From: an uncultured Eubacterium sp.
GTDB taxonomy: Bacteria > Bacillota > Clostridia > Lachnospirales > Lachnospiraceae
Assembly: GCA_947385775.1 (NCBI GenBank)
Contig: CANDMI010000024.1
Coordinates: 1-47,180 of the forward strand
Direction: 5' to 3'
Length of the DNA stretch: 47,180 nt
Of this stretch, positions 36,075 to 42,908 are shown piece after piece; position 1 is the stretch's first letter, and each line of letters opens with the position of its first letter. The notes under the pieces are model-generated. The model did no database searches. It was not told the origin of the DNA and was given only the letters and a program-made list of their open reading frames with translations. A program made the position numbers and the translations under genes.

Positions 36075-36542
36075 TTAAAAATCAATCGCCTGGCGAATTA
36101 AGGCAATCTCGCTTTTTTGAAACGTCATTTCCGCGTCCTCTTCTATCTGGATAGTCACCGTCTGGTCCGTATACGCTTTCAGCCGCCCACAAAATTCCTT
36201 TTTATGCTCTATCGCACGGTAAGTGCGCACCTCTACGTCCTTTCCGATGTTCCTGACGTAATCTTTTTCTTTTTTCAACGGCCGCCCAAGCCCCGGGGAG
36301 CTGACCTCAAATGTATAAGAGCCTTCAATATAATCCAGCTCATCTAAAATCGGGTTCATCTGCTTTGCGACCGCCTCGCAATCGTTTATCGTAATCCCGC
36401 CCTCTTTGTCAATATAAGCTCGCAAATACCATGCGCTTCCTTCTTTCACATATTCCACATCTATCAGTTCAAACTGAAACCGCTCTAAAATCGGCAGCAA
36501 CAGCCGCTCTGTCTTTTCCTCATATTCTTCCCTTTTTGACAT
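36075..36542 (-). CDS. rimP: Ribosome maturation factor RimP
   Basis: This 155-residue protein assists 30S subunit maturation. FELIDVEYVKEGSAWYLRAYIDK starts the domain, and YTFEVSSPGLGRPLKKEKDY is the family signature. It is the first gene of the translation operon, 59 bases before nusA, behind a promoter and a strong leader hairpin. Confidence 0.95.
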   Translation of the reverse strand: MSKREEYEEKTERLLLPILERFQFELIDVEYVKEGSAWYLRAYIDKEGGITINDCEAVAKQMNPILDELDYIEGSYTFEVSSPGLGRPLKKEKDYVRNIGKDVEVRTYRAIEHKKEFCGRLKAYTDQTVTIQIEEDAEMTFQKSEIALIRQAIDF

Positions 36543-36576
36543 ATTGGCATCTCCTCATTCACTCATTACAACGCGA

Positions 36577-36606
36577 ATTGAGAGTGGACCGAAATCCACT
36601 CTCAAT
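36577..36606. promoter_or_regulatory. Perfect 12-bp hairpin in rimP-nusA leader
   Basis: ATTGAGAGTGGA (36577-36588) and TCCACTCTCAAT (36595-36606) pair without mismatch around a six-base loop. On the coding (minus) strand no T run follows, so it should not terminate. It lies in the leader between the promoter and rimP. Confidence 0.7.
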
Positions 36607-36631
36607 GAACAGCTACAATATTCTTATTTTT

Positions 36632-36660
36632 ACGATAACACTTTCTTCTATAAATTGCAA
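36632..36660 (-). promoter_or_regulatory. Promoter for the rimP-nusA-infB operon
   Basis: On the minus strand TTGCAA (36655-36660) is followed after 17 bases by TATCGT (36632-36637). It lies after the tRNA-Glu gene. Read-through from the tRNA promoter is also possible. Confidence 0.5.
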
Positions 36661-36686
36661 GCATTTACAGAAAAAGCCTTTTCAAA

Positions 36687-36758
36687 CAGTTCGTACGGGA
36701 ATCGAACCCGTGTTTCCGCCGTGAGAGGGCGGCGTCTTAACCTCTTGACCAACGAACC
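36687..36758 (-). tRNA. tRNA-Glu (anticodon CTC)
   Basis: The minus strand folds as a 72-base cloverleaf. The acceptor stem GGTTCGT pairs with ACGAACT with a G-U first pair, the anticodon stem CCGCC/GGCGG encloses loop CTCTCAC with anticodon CTC (36723-36725), and the T arm is ACGGG-TTCGAAT-CCCGT. The 3' CCA is not encoded. It resembles the usual Firmicute tRNA-Glu apart from the CTC anticodon. A TATAAT lies upstream at 36782-36787 on the minus strand. Confidence 0.93.
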
Positions 36759-36995
36759 ATTTTGCTCAAAATCAGAACAAAATTATAGTATCACAAGGGT
36801 TGGGAAAATGCAAGCGTTTTTTTACATTTTTTTCAAAATTTTTTTGAGCAGAGGAACAGGTAAGATAAAACGCTGCAATTATCATAGATAGCCGAACGCC
36901 GGGGGATGAAGGACGGGCCTGGCTGGTTTTCATATGTTAAACACAGTAAAACCTCTGCTATTATCCTCAACCTTAGATGATTTTATCTCACTTCT

Positions 36996-37120
36996 ATTAG
37001 GAAACAAAATAACGCCTGTCTGACTAGGACTTTTATAGGGAAAACAAAATAATGCCTGTCTGATCAGGATTTCTTATAGAAAAAACAGAATAGCGCCTGT
37101 CTGACAGATATCGCATACAA
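36996..37120. repeat. 40-bp tandem array, three units
   Basis: Three units starting near 37001, 37041 and 37082 share GAAAACAAAATAAYGCCTGT and then CTGA(C/T)-type ends with TTATAG junctions. Spacing is 40-41 bases with no spacer, so this is not a CRISPR array. Confidence 0.75.
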
Positions 37121-37142
37121 CAATTTCCGGTAACGCCAGTGA

Positions 37143-37390
37143 AAAACAGCCTGGAGAGGGGAGCTGCCCGGCCTGGCTGGGGCGTATGGAAGAATGTTTA
37201 GAAGTTCTTAGTATTCTGTTTGATAAACAGGCGGCGAAGCCGTAAGCGGGGCCTTTCGCTTCTGGCGCAGCCAGAGCGATTGAGGAGCCGCGTCCGTCCG
37301 GCTGTGAAACATAAAATCAGAATACTTAGAACTTCTTACATTCTGGAGTGGCCCAAGACAGGCCGAGCAGCTCCTCTCTCCAGGCGTTCG
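37143..37390. repeat. Large imperfect inverted repeat, dispersed family copy
   Basis: A left arm at about 37150-37225 and a right arm at about 37312-37385 are inverted copies over some 75 bases, with shared blocks such as CCTGGAGAG, GAGCTG, CGGCCTG, AGAATGT, AGAAGTTCT and AGTATTCTG. The loop holds CTGGCGCAGCCAG. The left arm and loop recur at 46563-46735. In one frame the left arm could encode QPGEG, then GRMEECLEVLSILFDKQAAKP, matching a frame in the other copy, so it may derive from coding DNA. Confidence 0.7.
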
Positions 37391-37489
37391 GCCAGCTAAA
37401 TCCCAAACAAATAGACTTCTATCCAATATTATGTTACACTATCCTTATCTTGCAAACATTTTTATCAGAGTTATCAAAGGGGGACTTCA

Positions 37490-38650
37490 ATGAAAATCAG
37501 AAAACAGAAAACGAACTCTGTCCAACAGCCGCAAAAATGGCCCAAAATTTTAACGGCGGCTATGGCGCTGCTTTTTATCCTGCATTCTCCGACTGCATCC
37601 ACACCCGCCGCGGCTCCCCAAAAAAATCCGTCTGACGCGGCCTTTCTGAAAAAAATCATAAAGGAACAGGAGGCATATGGCGTGGAAGGCATATCGGATA
37701 TGGATAACGCGCGCCAGTATGGATGGGAAAAAGACAAAAACGGTGAATTAAGGCTCTGTCGAATTTACTGGGAATATACGCCTATGCATGGCGCCATATC
37801 TTTAAACGGATTTCCAAAGCTAAAGTATCTGCACTGCCATAATTTATACCGCAAAGACGGAATCACAAGTCTGGACGTAAGCGAAAATAAAAATCTAGTG
37901 GAATTAGATTGCGCGGGAAATCAGTTAAAAAGTCTGGACGTAAGTAAAAACCGAAAGCTAAAAAAGCTTGTATGCTCTGATAACCTGCTAAAAGACCTGG
38001 ATGTCCGTAAAAACAAAAAACTGACAGAGCTTAATTGCTCTGAAAATAAGCTGACCCGCGTGGATATAAGCAAAAACAAGGCGTTGCTGGAATTTGACTG
38101 TTATAAAAACAACATTACATCGCTGGACGTTTCTAAAAATTCAAAACTCCGATACCTGAATTGCCGGGGAAATCATTTAAAAAGTCTGGATGTTCGAAAA
38201 AACAAAAAGCTAGACAGCCTGGTCTGCGCCTGGAACCAGCTAGAGGCATTGGATCTGTCGAAAAATAAGAAGCTAGACAGCTTAGCCTGCCATGATAATA
38301 AATTAAAACGCCTGGATATAAGCAAAAATCAAAAGCTTTCGAATTTACAATGCTCAAATAACGGCCTTCAAGCTTTCGATGTAAGCAAAAATCCAAAGCT
38401 GGAAACCCTAAATTGCTCCAAGAACGCCCTGACAAGCCTGGATATAAGCAAAAATCCAAAGCTGGAAACTCTGGATTGCTCGAAGAATAACCTGGCAAGC
38501 CTGGATATCCGTATGAATCGGAACTTAACCTATCTGAATTGTAAAAAGAACAGCCTGACAAGCCTGGACGCAAGCAATTCCCCATCATCCACGACGCTGG
38601 TCTGCGATGATGGCGTCGATGTTATTTTCCCCCAGCCGCTTTTGGACTGA
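37490..38650 (+). CDS. Secreted cysteine-containing leucine-rich-repeat protein
   Basis: This 386-residue protein has a basic N-terminus and signal peptide (about 1-45), a linker domain (50-105) and then about twelve repeats of exactly 21 residues up to residue 375. The consensus is LxxLxCSxNxLxSLDVSKNxK. The repeats are LRR-like beta-solenoid units known from surface proteins that bind proteins or glycans. There is no LPXTG anchor, membrane tail or cell-wall-binding domain, so it is likely released or loosely held. Each repeat has one cysteine, giving a regular ladder. RBS AAAGGGGG precedes the ATG. Its partner is unknown. Confidence 0.9.
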   Translation: MKIRKQKTNSVQQPQKWPKILTAAMALLFILHSPTASTPAAAPQKNPSDAAFLKKIIKEQEAYGVEGISDMDNARQYGWEKDKNGELRLCRIYWEYTPMHGAISLNGFPKLKYLHCHNLYRKDGITSLDVSENKNLVELDCAGNQLKSLDVSKNRKLKKLVCSDNLLKDLDVRKNKKLTELNCSENKLTRVDISKNKALLEFDCYKNNITSLDVSKNSKLRYLNCRGNHLKSLDVRKNKKLDSLVCAWNQLEALDLSKNKKLDSLACHDNKLKRLDISKNQKLSNLQCSNNGLQAFDVSKNPKLETLNCSKNALTSLDISKNPKLETLDCSKNNLASLDIRMNRNLTYLNCKKNSLTSLDASNSPSSTTLVCDDGVDVIFPQPLLD

Positions 38651-38690
38651 CGCTTTGAAAAACACCGCCCTGTTTTGTAAATATATGATA

Positions 38691-38719
38691 TTGCGAAGTA
38701 AGGAAAAAAATGGTAAGAT
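38691..38719 (+). promoter_or_regulatory. Promoter for the DUF4234-DUF2752 pair
   Basis: TTGCGA (38691-38696) is followed after 17 bases by TAAGAT (38714-38719), which has an extended TGG before it. Start is predicted near 38726, about 43 bases before the DUF4234 ATG. Confidence 0.65.
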
Positions 38720-38768
38720 GATACCGGTAACTACATAGCAGTATGAACATCACAAAGGAGGAGTTGTT

Positions 38769-39116
38769 ATGTATCAAGTACAACAGCGAAATATCGCACT
38801 GTGCATCGTCTTGTCGATCGTCACCTGCGGCATCTATGGCATATACTGGTTTATATGCCTTACAGACGACACCAATACGGTTGCGGGCGAGCCTGGCACG
38901 TCCGGCATCCTGGCATTTATCCTTACCATCGTCACCTGCGGCATTTACGGCTTATATTGGGCTTACAAATGCGGTGAAAAGCTGGACAAAGCCAAATCAG
39001 ACCGGGGAATGATCTCTTCCAACGGCGGGATTTTATATTTGATCCTGTTTCTGTTTGGCGGGCTTATCGCCTATGCGCTGATCCAAAACGAGTTGAATAA
39101 ACTGGCAAGCTTTTAA
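38769..39116 (+). CDS. DUF4234 family small membrane protein
   Basis: This 115-residue protein has three hydrophobic helices. The first two contain nearly the same motif, SIVTCGIYGIYW and TIVTCGIYGLYW, suggesting an internal duplication; this is the DUF4234 pattern. Its function is unknown. A very strong AAAGGAGGAG site precedes the ATG. The next gene starts 24 bases after its stop, so the two are probably one operon. Confidence 0.85.
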   Translation: MYQVQQRNIALCIVLSIVTCGIYGIYWFICLTDDTNTVAGEPGTSGILAFILTIVTCGIYGLYWAYKCGEKLDKAKSDRGMISSNGGILYLILFLFGGLIAYALIQNELNKLASF

Positions 39117-39140
39117 TCGCGATTATAATGGAAGATAAAA

Positions 39141-39524
39141 ATGGCGGATAAAAAAAATAAAATAGAACCAAAACGGCTTCGAAATATCCTGGCGCTTTTC
39201 CTTTGCTTAGCCGGGTATTACGGGATCGTAAGGCTTACCAAAAAAGGAATCCCATGCCCGTTTCATTCTATTTTCCACCTCAAATGCCCAGGCTGCGGCA
39301 TCACGCACATGCTCTTAGCCCTTTCACAAGGCAGATTTTTTATGGCTTTCCAGAGCAACCCGGTAATATTTTGCTTTTTGCCGTTTCTAGCATGGATTAT
39401 ATTAAAGGCTGTATGGAGTTATTTAACCTGTGTCAACGCAAGCTGGCAAACATGGGAAAATTACGGGATGCGGGCGCTTGTGGTCATATTGGCGGCATTT
39501 GGGGTTGTCCGAAATCTTATTTAA
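39141..39524 (+). CDS. DUF2752 family membrane protein
   Basis: This 127-residue protein has three hydrophobic segments and the DUF2752 signature CPGCGITH (about residues 50-57), with another cysteine before it (IPCPFH). The function of the family is unknown. GGAAG lies before the ATG. It is followed by a strong terminator, so the operon with DUF4234 ends here. Confidence 0.87.
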   Translation: MADKKNKIEPKRLRNILALFLCLAGYYGIVRLTKKGIPCPFHSIFHLKCPGCGITHMLLALSQGRFFMAFQSNPVIFCFLPFLAWIILKAVWSYLTCVNASWQTWENYGMRALVVILAAFGVVRNLI

Positions 39525-39551
39525 AACAAGCAGGAAGTTTCAAATCAAAGA

Positions 39552-39601
39552 CGGGCATACTGCAAACCAGATTAAAAATGGTGTGCGGTATGCCCGGTTT
39601 T
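39552..39601 (+). terminator. Intrinsic terminator after DUF2752 gene
   Basis: CGGGCATAC-t-GCA pairs with TGC-g-GTATGCCCG (39552-39563 with 39585-39596) around a loop, followed by GTTTTG. It separates the plus-strand pair from the convergent three-gene cassette. Confidence 0.7.
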
Positions 39602-39663
39602 GATCGATACGGCATATCATTCCACTAGAATAATTTAAAACAAACACGCTCTAGTTATATCTT

Positions 39664-40446
39664 TTATAATTTCGTGTTATATGTAATTGGGGGATGCAAC
39701 GAATCCCAGGCTTTTTCCAATTCCGCTTTATTCTGATCATACCACCTTTTTATGTCACGCTGAAAATCAGGCGGCATCCTCTCTCCGCTTCCAGTATAAA
39801 GCTCTCCTGTTTTCAATTCAAAAACAGCTTGATATTCAGAACAGGATACATGAAAATGAGGTGGATGATACTCAAATTCTTTCCCGCGAATTTCTATTAA
39901 ATATTTTTTATCAACCATCCATTTTTTTATTTCCGGCGAACGCTCCCACCATTTTATAGAATAGATGTTATCAAGCTCTATCTCATATCTTTCTTCATTC
40001 ATAAAAGCCGTTAGGCGCAGGCAATCCATTTTGTAAACGGGATGCTCAAAAGAAAGAATGGCGCCTTCGTGTTTACACGCTTCTGTAAAACAATTTTGCG
40101 CCGCGAACTTTTCTCTATATTCTTCATCAAATTTGTATTCAAATGAATCTTCGAGATTATTTTCATCTTCAGACCATATGACCGGCTTGCGATACAATTT
40201 TACTAAAGATAATTTTAATTTTGTCAGCGCCGGATTCCGTTCATTTTTGTGCGGCTGTATTTTTCCCAGGTTACAATCTTTGCATACTTCACAACTCCAC
40301 AGGGAATCTTTTTTCCAGATAACGCTTCCTTCCTCCGCTTCTATTTTATTTAAAACAGGAAGCGTATATGCCCTTAGAGAATCGAAAAACTCAGTTATAT
40401 GATTAAATTGCCCCCTTAATGAATATTCATTTACAAAATAATTCAT
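39664..40446 (-). CDS. Cassette protein with DUF4160-like C-terminus
   Basis: I do not recognise this 260-residue protein as a whole. The N-terminal part (NEYSLRGQF, then a helical segment to about residue 40) leads to a CxxCxxC cluster (C52, C55, C58). The C-terminal 70 residues resemble DUF4160, with a histidine motif H194-P-P-H-F-H199-V and then AVFELKTGELYTG and a helical WYDQNKAELEKAW end. It has no signal peptide or membrane helix. It is the third gene of the AT-rich cassette, 26 bases after the ATPase, with an AAGGAAG ribosome binding site. It could be an effector or a regulator of the system. Confidence 0.75.
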   Translation of the reverse strand: MNYFVNEYSLRGQFNHITEFFDSLRAYTLPVLNKIEAEEGSVIWKKDSLWSCEVCKDCNLGKIQPHKNERNPALTKLKLSLVKLYRKPVIWSEDENNLEDSFEYKFDEEYREKFAAQNCFTEACKHEGAILSFEHPVYKMDCLRLTAFMNEERYEIELDNIYSIKWWERSPEIKKWMVDKKYLIEIRGKEFEYHPPHFHVSCSEYQAVFELKTGELYTGSGERMPPDFQRDIKRWYDQNKAELEKAWDSLHPPITYNTKL

Positions 40447-40472
40447 GTTCTCTCATCTTCCTTATGGTATTT

Positions 40473-41624
40473 CTATAATCCAAGCATCCGATCCAGATCA
40501 ATATCAAACTGATCAAACAGATCGTTTATATCCAATTCGTTATTGGTCCCTATAACTTTCCCAAATTCACCAAATTTTATAGGATTGCATTGCGTATTAT
40601 AAGTTTTGTCAAGCACGAAGAAATTGACTTTTATATAATCTTCTTTCATGGTTTTGTTAGAAATCCCTACCCTTATCCCATTAAAAATATGATCGCTGTG
40701 TGTTTCCACAAAAAGCTGACGACCTGAGCTGCTGACAAAATATAAAAATTCACATAACCTGGACTGGGCTTTCGGATGGAGGTGGATTTCCGGATTTTCT
40801 ATTATAATCACATCATCTATATCAGAAGCCAGGCATGTAATTAAAATCGTTATTAAATAACTGATTCCAGATCCCACATTCACCGGCCTGCTATACATTA
40901 CTTCGGAATTCAAATTTGCCGGATTATTGTTATATTTTACCTGTAAGTAATTTGTTTTTTTTATATCTTTCACTAAAAGATTCGCGCCTATGATATAATT
41001 CAGCCAATAATTCACTTGTTCGTACAGACTGTTTGTTAAATTCTCTTTATTTTTCACTAATTTTTCATCTACAGGATCCGACTCATGATCCATCAGGTAA
41101 GAAAACGAATGTTCACCGTCAATTCCTAAATTATCATCATTCCCGAAATATTTTTCGTAAATATCCTGCGGGCCCAATCTGTTGCAGGATAAATAATGAA
41201 AACCATACTCCCAGTTAAGATGCGTCGCTTCAACTTCATTGTCAAGAACGCAACCATCGAAAATATCCATATCAACCACATCGTCTAAATCACTCCATTT
41301 TGTTGATACCTTTACATCGCAAAGTTTTTTCGAATTTTCGCTAAATTCAACCCATGCAGGCTCTTTATATCCGTTCTTCCATATCCAGATTTTAATATTA
41401 GAATCCTGCATAGAATAATTATGCGCTTCCCTATATTCCCCCAGCGATATTAACGGGCCATTTAAGCCGCTTTCATCGATACCATTTTGCGCATCTAAAA
41501 GCAACGCCTGCAAAAATGTTGATTTTCCTGCCGAATTTGTCCCTACAATTAAATTCAGCCTGCTGCATTCAATCGTTAAATCTTTAATTGATTTTAATGC
41601 TCTTATCCGCACTTTCGTAATCAT
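40473..41624 (-). CDS. AAA ATPase of the DUF3696/OLD-like type
   Basis: This 383-residue protein is an ABC/RecF-type ATPase. Walker A is GTNSAGKST (K34), the signature-like segment is NVGSGISYLITIL, and Walker B is DDVIIIENPEIHLHP near residue 270, followed by VETHSDHIFNGIR. These segments match the DUF3696 family, related to OLD nucleases, although no Toprim domain is apparent. The ATG overlaps the stop of the DUF262 gene (ATGA at 41621-41624), so the two are coupled. ATPases of this group act in phage defence systems such as Gabija and others; activity here is inference. Confidence 0.88.
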   Translation of the reverse strand: MITKVRIRALKSIKDLTIECSRLNLIVGTNSAGKSTFLQALLLDAQNGIDESGLNGPLISLGEYREAHNYSMQDSNIKIWIWKNGYKEPAWVEFSENSKKLCDVKVSTKWSDLDDVVDMDIFDGCVLDNEVEATHLNWEYGFHYLSCNRLGPQDIYEKYFGNDDNLGIDGEHSFSYLMDHESDPVDEKLVKNKENLTNSLYEQVNYWLNYIIGANLLVKDIKKTNYLQVKYNNNPANLNSEVMYSRPVNVGSGISYLITILITCLASDIDDVIIIENPEIHLHPKAQSRLCEFLYFVSSSGRQLFVETHSDHIFNGIRVGISNKTMKEDYIKVNFFVLDKTYNTQCNPIKFGEFGKVIGTNNELDINDLFDQFDIDLDRMLGL

Positions 41625-42757
41625 GTTTTAATCTCCTTAATCACTAAGTTCATCATTCGGAAACGTCCCTCAACGTTTGATACGCTATCCCGTCCATTTC
41701 CAATATAACCCGAAAAATCTTTACTATTAATCGTATTATATAGTTTATCCTTTAAAACGTCCTTTATTCCTTCTTTTTGCGTGGTTATATTGGTCATAAG
41801 AAATAACGTTGTTTCAAATAAATTCATATTTATCGGATGCGTCGCCGTTTTTCTAAACGCTAATTTTCCCAAATAAAAATACGAATTCTCCAAAGCGCTT
41901 TCCGTCTGTTTTTTTAGCTTCATTAAATCCATATCTGTACACGAATTTAAATATTTCAATGAAATTTCAATTAAATAATCAACATCTCCATTGTATTGAT
42001 AATCCTTTCCCCCAACAGAAAGCTTCCTATTAAGGTACAGATAGAACGCAAAAAAGCGTGTCAATAAATAAGCTCCTTTCATACGAAAATCTTTTTTGGC
42101 CTCAATGCGGGCAGCTTTTTGAAAACTCTCACCTTCTGTTATCTCATGGATCATTTCCATTCCTTTTCCCTGATACAGCGCATTCCGAATTTCCTGTTTG
42201 TTGAGCTTAGTCCCTCCACGATTTACCCGGTCAAAAATATCAAACAAAATTTTATCCGGCGTTGGCGGCAGAATAACATGAGCATATACCTGATAATCTT
42301 CCAATTGGGATTGATATATTCCCAATTCATCTTCAAGATCTTTGAATCTTTTCGTATTCAAAAAATCAAGGATCTTAAGATTTTTCATAGAAAACTCATT
42401 GTTTAAATACTCAAACAGTGCGGATAAGCGTTGTTTTCCATCTACAACCACATATTTCGAATTGTCTAATTGCTTAAAATAAAATATCGGCAATGGAAGG
42501 CCCATCAAAATACTTTCAATCAATTCACATTTTTGCTTTTCATTCCAAACTCTTTTTCTTTGAAATGAAACATCAAGAATTAGTTTTCCCTGCTTATACT
42601 TTCTTAGAAGTTCATATATGGAAAAATCTTTTTTCGTAACGCGCACTTCTTTAAAAACGTAAGAATTGGCAATTCCTTCGTACTCCATATTTTCTAATTC
42701 ATCCGCATTTTCTAATTCAATCTCATCTTCTGATTTTTTTTCTTCAAATTTTTCCAT
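41621..42757 (-). CDS. DUF262 (ParB/GmrSD N-terminal-like) protein
   Basis: This 378-residue protein has the DUF262 signatures: FQRKRVWNEKQKCELIESI (65-83), VVVDGKQRLSALF (103-115) and FDRVNRGGTKLNKQEIRNAL (175-194). This domain has a ParB/sulfiredoxin-like fold and is the N-terminal part of GmrSD type IV restriction enzymes, where it binds or hydrolyses nucleotides. The remainder is helical, and no GmrD-like HNH domain is visible. It is the first gene of the AT-rich cassette. AAGGTGAAAAT leads to the ATG. Only a weak promoter is seen between 42758 and 42855. Confidence 0.88.
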   Translation of the reverse strand: MEKFEEKKSEDEIELENADELENMEYEGIANSYVFKEVRVTKKDFSIYELLRKYKQGKLILDVSFQRKRVWNEKQKCELIESILMGLPLPIFYFKQLDNSKYVVVDGKQRLSALFEYLNNEFSMKNLKILDFLNTKRFKDLEDELGIYQSQLEDYQVYAHVILPPTPDKILFDIFDRVNRGGTKLNKQEIRNALYQGKGMEMIHEITEGESFQKAARIEAKKDFRMKGAYLLTRFFAFYLYLNRKLSVGGKDYQYNGDVDYLIEISLKYLNSCTDMDLMKLKKQTESALENSYFYLGKLAFRKTATHPINMNLFETTLFLMTNITTQKEGIKDVLKDKLYNTINSKDFSGYIGNGRDSVSNVEGRFRMMNLVIKEIKT

Positions 42758-42858
42758 ATTTTCACCTTAAACTATGACATTCACACACAGCTTGCATACC
42801 TGCCTGCTCCATTTCTACAGCATTACACCATTTTGCACCTTTCTTTATATACCGTTAA

Positions 42859-42890
42859 AAAGGCAGTGCCGCTTTAGGCCCTGCCTTTCT
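42859..42890. terminator. Terminator after FIST-GGDEF gene
   Basis: AAAGGCAG (42861-42868) and CTGCCTTT (42883-42890) form a stem with T runs on the minus strand, ending transcription of the GGDEF gene before the cassette. The symmetric A and T runs may let it work in both directions. Confidence 0.75.
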
Positions 42891-42908
42891 TATTCCCGCT
42901 ATCATCCA

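Larger units (their letters stand above)
36759..37489. other. 731-base repeat-rich intergenic region
   Basis: From left to right this gap holds the tRNA promoter region, a degenerate piece of the dispersed repeat (about 36890-36935, GCCGAACGCC then GGGCCTGGCTGG), a 40-base tandem array (36996-37120), the large inverted repeat (37143-37390), and the promoter and ribosome binding site of the LRR gene. ORFs read in the repeats are not convincing. Confidence 0.65.

Noticed and set aside
36996-37120. Possible CRISPR array
   Set aside because: The units are directly adjacent, only three, and have no unique spacers; no cas gene is in the window.
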